This document shows, piece after piece, positions 63,333-64,000 of a DNA stretch of 64,000 nt. Where the stretch lies: contig NZ_JACCCU010000001.1 of the NCBI RefSeq assembly GCF_013410875.1, positions 2,418,001 through 2,482,000 of the forward strand. Reading direction: 5' to 3'. The stretch is from Tunturiibacter empetritectus (GTDB lineage Bacteria > Acidobacteriota > Terriglobia > Terriglobales > Acidobacteriaceae). Position 1 is the first letter of the stretch. The number at the start of each line of letters is the position of its first letter. The translations under genes and the position numbers were made by a program. The notes beneath the pieces were generated by a model. It was not told the origin of the DNA, searched no databases, and saw nothing but the letters and a program-made list of their open reading frames with translations.

Positions 63333-64000
63333 ATGGGTGGGCCGTCGTTTGAAATACCGCTGGCGGAGAGGCTACCCGAAAAGCGGCTGGATTCGTGGAA
63401 GGAGATCGCCGTCTATCTCAACCGCGACGTAACCACTGTGCAGAGGTGGGAGAAGCGGGAGGGAATGCCGGTTCACCGGCATGTGCATGAAAAGCGCGGG
63501 TCAGTCTACGCCCTTCCCGAAGAGATCGATTCCTGGGTTCAGAGCCGCAGACTCCCCCTTGAGGAAGCGGAGCTTACGCCCGACACTGAACCGCTGCCCA
63601 TACCCCAGGCTGACAGTGGCGATCGAATCAGTAACATACCGAGATCCCGCTTGTGGTTTGCTTTCGCAGCGATTGTTTTGCTCGCTCTGCTTTCAGCCGT
63701 CTGGTTCTTACTGAGGGGTCGCTCCAAGGGTGCGATTCAGCCTGCAGTGCGGTCGCTGGCGGTGCTGCCTTTCAGGAATCTGTCGGGGGATCCGTCTCAG
63801 GAGTATCTCGCCGATGGGATGACCGAGGCGCTTATTGGACGCCTCACGGAGATTCACGACCTTCGTGTGATCTCTCACACCTCGGTGATGCGCTTCGGTA
63901 ATCCCCAGCTCTCCGTACCTGAGATTGCAAAGATACTAGGCGTGGATGCTGTCGTTGAAGGGTCGGTGACCCAGGAAGGCAATCGCATCCGGGTTACGGC
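63333..64000 (+). CDS. HTH/TolB-like (FlgO-type) regulator, 3' end outside window
   Basis: The frame is open to the window edge (222 codons seen). Residues about 15-70 form a MerR/excisionase-like DNA-binding domain ('LDSWKEIAVYLNRDVTTVQRWEKREGMPVHRH'). A transmembrane segment follows at about 109-127 ('LWFAFAAIVLLALLSAVWFLL'). A TolB-N/FlgO-like domain then begins ('SLAVLPFRNLSGDPSQEYLADGMTEALI', 'VDAVVEGSVTQEGNRIRVT'). Acidobacterial proteins of this build usually continue into TPR repeats. The ATG at 63333 has GGAG six bases upstream; an in-frame ATG at 63297 has none. It is divergent from the secreted hypothetical protein. Confidence 0.85.
   Translation, partial: MGGPSFEIPLAERLPEKRLDSWKEIAVYLNRDVTTVQRWEKREGMPVHRHVHEKRGSVYALPEEIDSWVQSRRLPLEEAELTPDTEPLPIPQADSGDRISNIPRSRLWFAFAAIVLLALLSAVWFLLRGRSKGAIQPAVRSLAVLPFRNLSGDPSQEYLADGMTEALIGRLTEIHDLRVISHTSVMRFGNPQLSVPEIAKILGVDAVVEGSVTQEGNRIRVT

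Overview
The window looks like chromosomal DNA of a soil Acidobacteriota (class Terriglobia, Edaphobacter/Granulicella-like). That is an inference from gene content: a DUF2063/DUF692 bufferin locus, an acidobacterial-type coiled-coil porin, a PEP-CTERM protein, an HTH/TolB-like regulator, and interspersed GGCTTTAGCC and 'GTCATCCTGAGCG' hairpin repeats. There is no rRNA, tRNA, CRISPR array, transposase or phage gene that I can support.

Layout. 1-3.9 kb: end of a Cu/Ag efflux adaptor and a complete CusA pump. 4.1-6.2 kb: a GT39 membrane glycosyltransferase with a TPR tail. 6.5-22.9 kb: a natural-product locus with a JmjC-type cupin, a membrane-anchored alpha/beta hydrolase, a three-gene NRPS/PKS operon on the minus strand (A-PCP; KS-AT-ACP-AMT-C-A-PCP; C-PCP-TE) and a divergent phosphopantetheinyl transferase. 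23.4-27.7 kb: a metallophore-like bufferin locus (precursor, MNIO enzyme, DUF2063 partner) facing a DoxX/ECF-sigma/anti-sigma operon. 28-34.2 kb: two GH13 enzymes (a large amylase-like protein and GlgX). 34.4-44.0 kb: larE, larC and larB for the nickel-pincer nucleotide cofactor, and, across from them, a LarA-family epimerase with gluconokinase, an SDR dehydrogenase and UxaC. Together these can be drawn as one uronate catabolic route. 44.2-55.1 kb: MsrB, porin, GH20 hexosaminidase, Hsp70-like protein and an unusual transporter/serine-hydrolase/NamZ fusion. 55.3-59.3 kb: PhoU, then a siroheme-dependent sulfite/nitrite reductase with two siroheme-synthesis genes, preceded by a predicted leaderless cysteine-rich leader peptide and attenuator. 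59.3-64 kb: a PEP-CTERM repeat protein, a Gly/Tyr-rich secreted protein, phenylalanine hydroxylase, a secreted hypothetical protein and the start of an HTH/TolB-like regulator cut by the window edge.

The strongest candidates for new biology are: (1) the short PKS/NRPS line whose loading domain carries a threonine-type code and which aminates its beta-keto intermediate; (2) the Ni-pincer-dependent uronate route that would avoid mannonate dehydratase; (3) the cysteine leader/attenuator; (4) the triple fusion for peptidoglycan amino-sugar scavenging. At the largest scale, the plus strand changes abruptly from C-rich to G-rich at about 41-42 kb whatever the gene direction, which is an origin-like skew switch or an inversion boundary.
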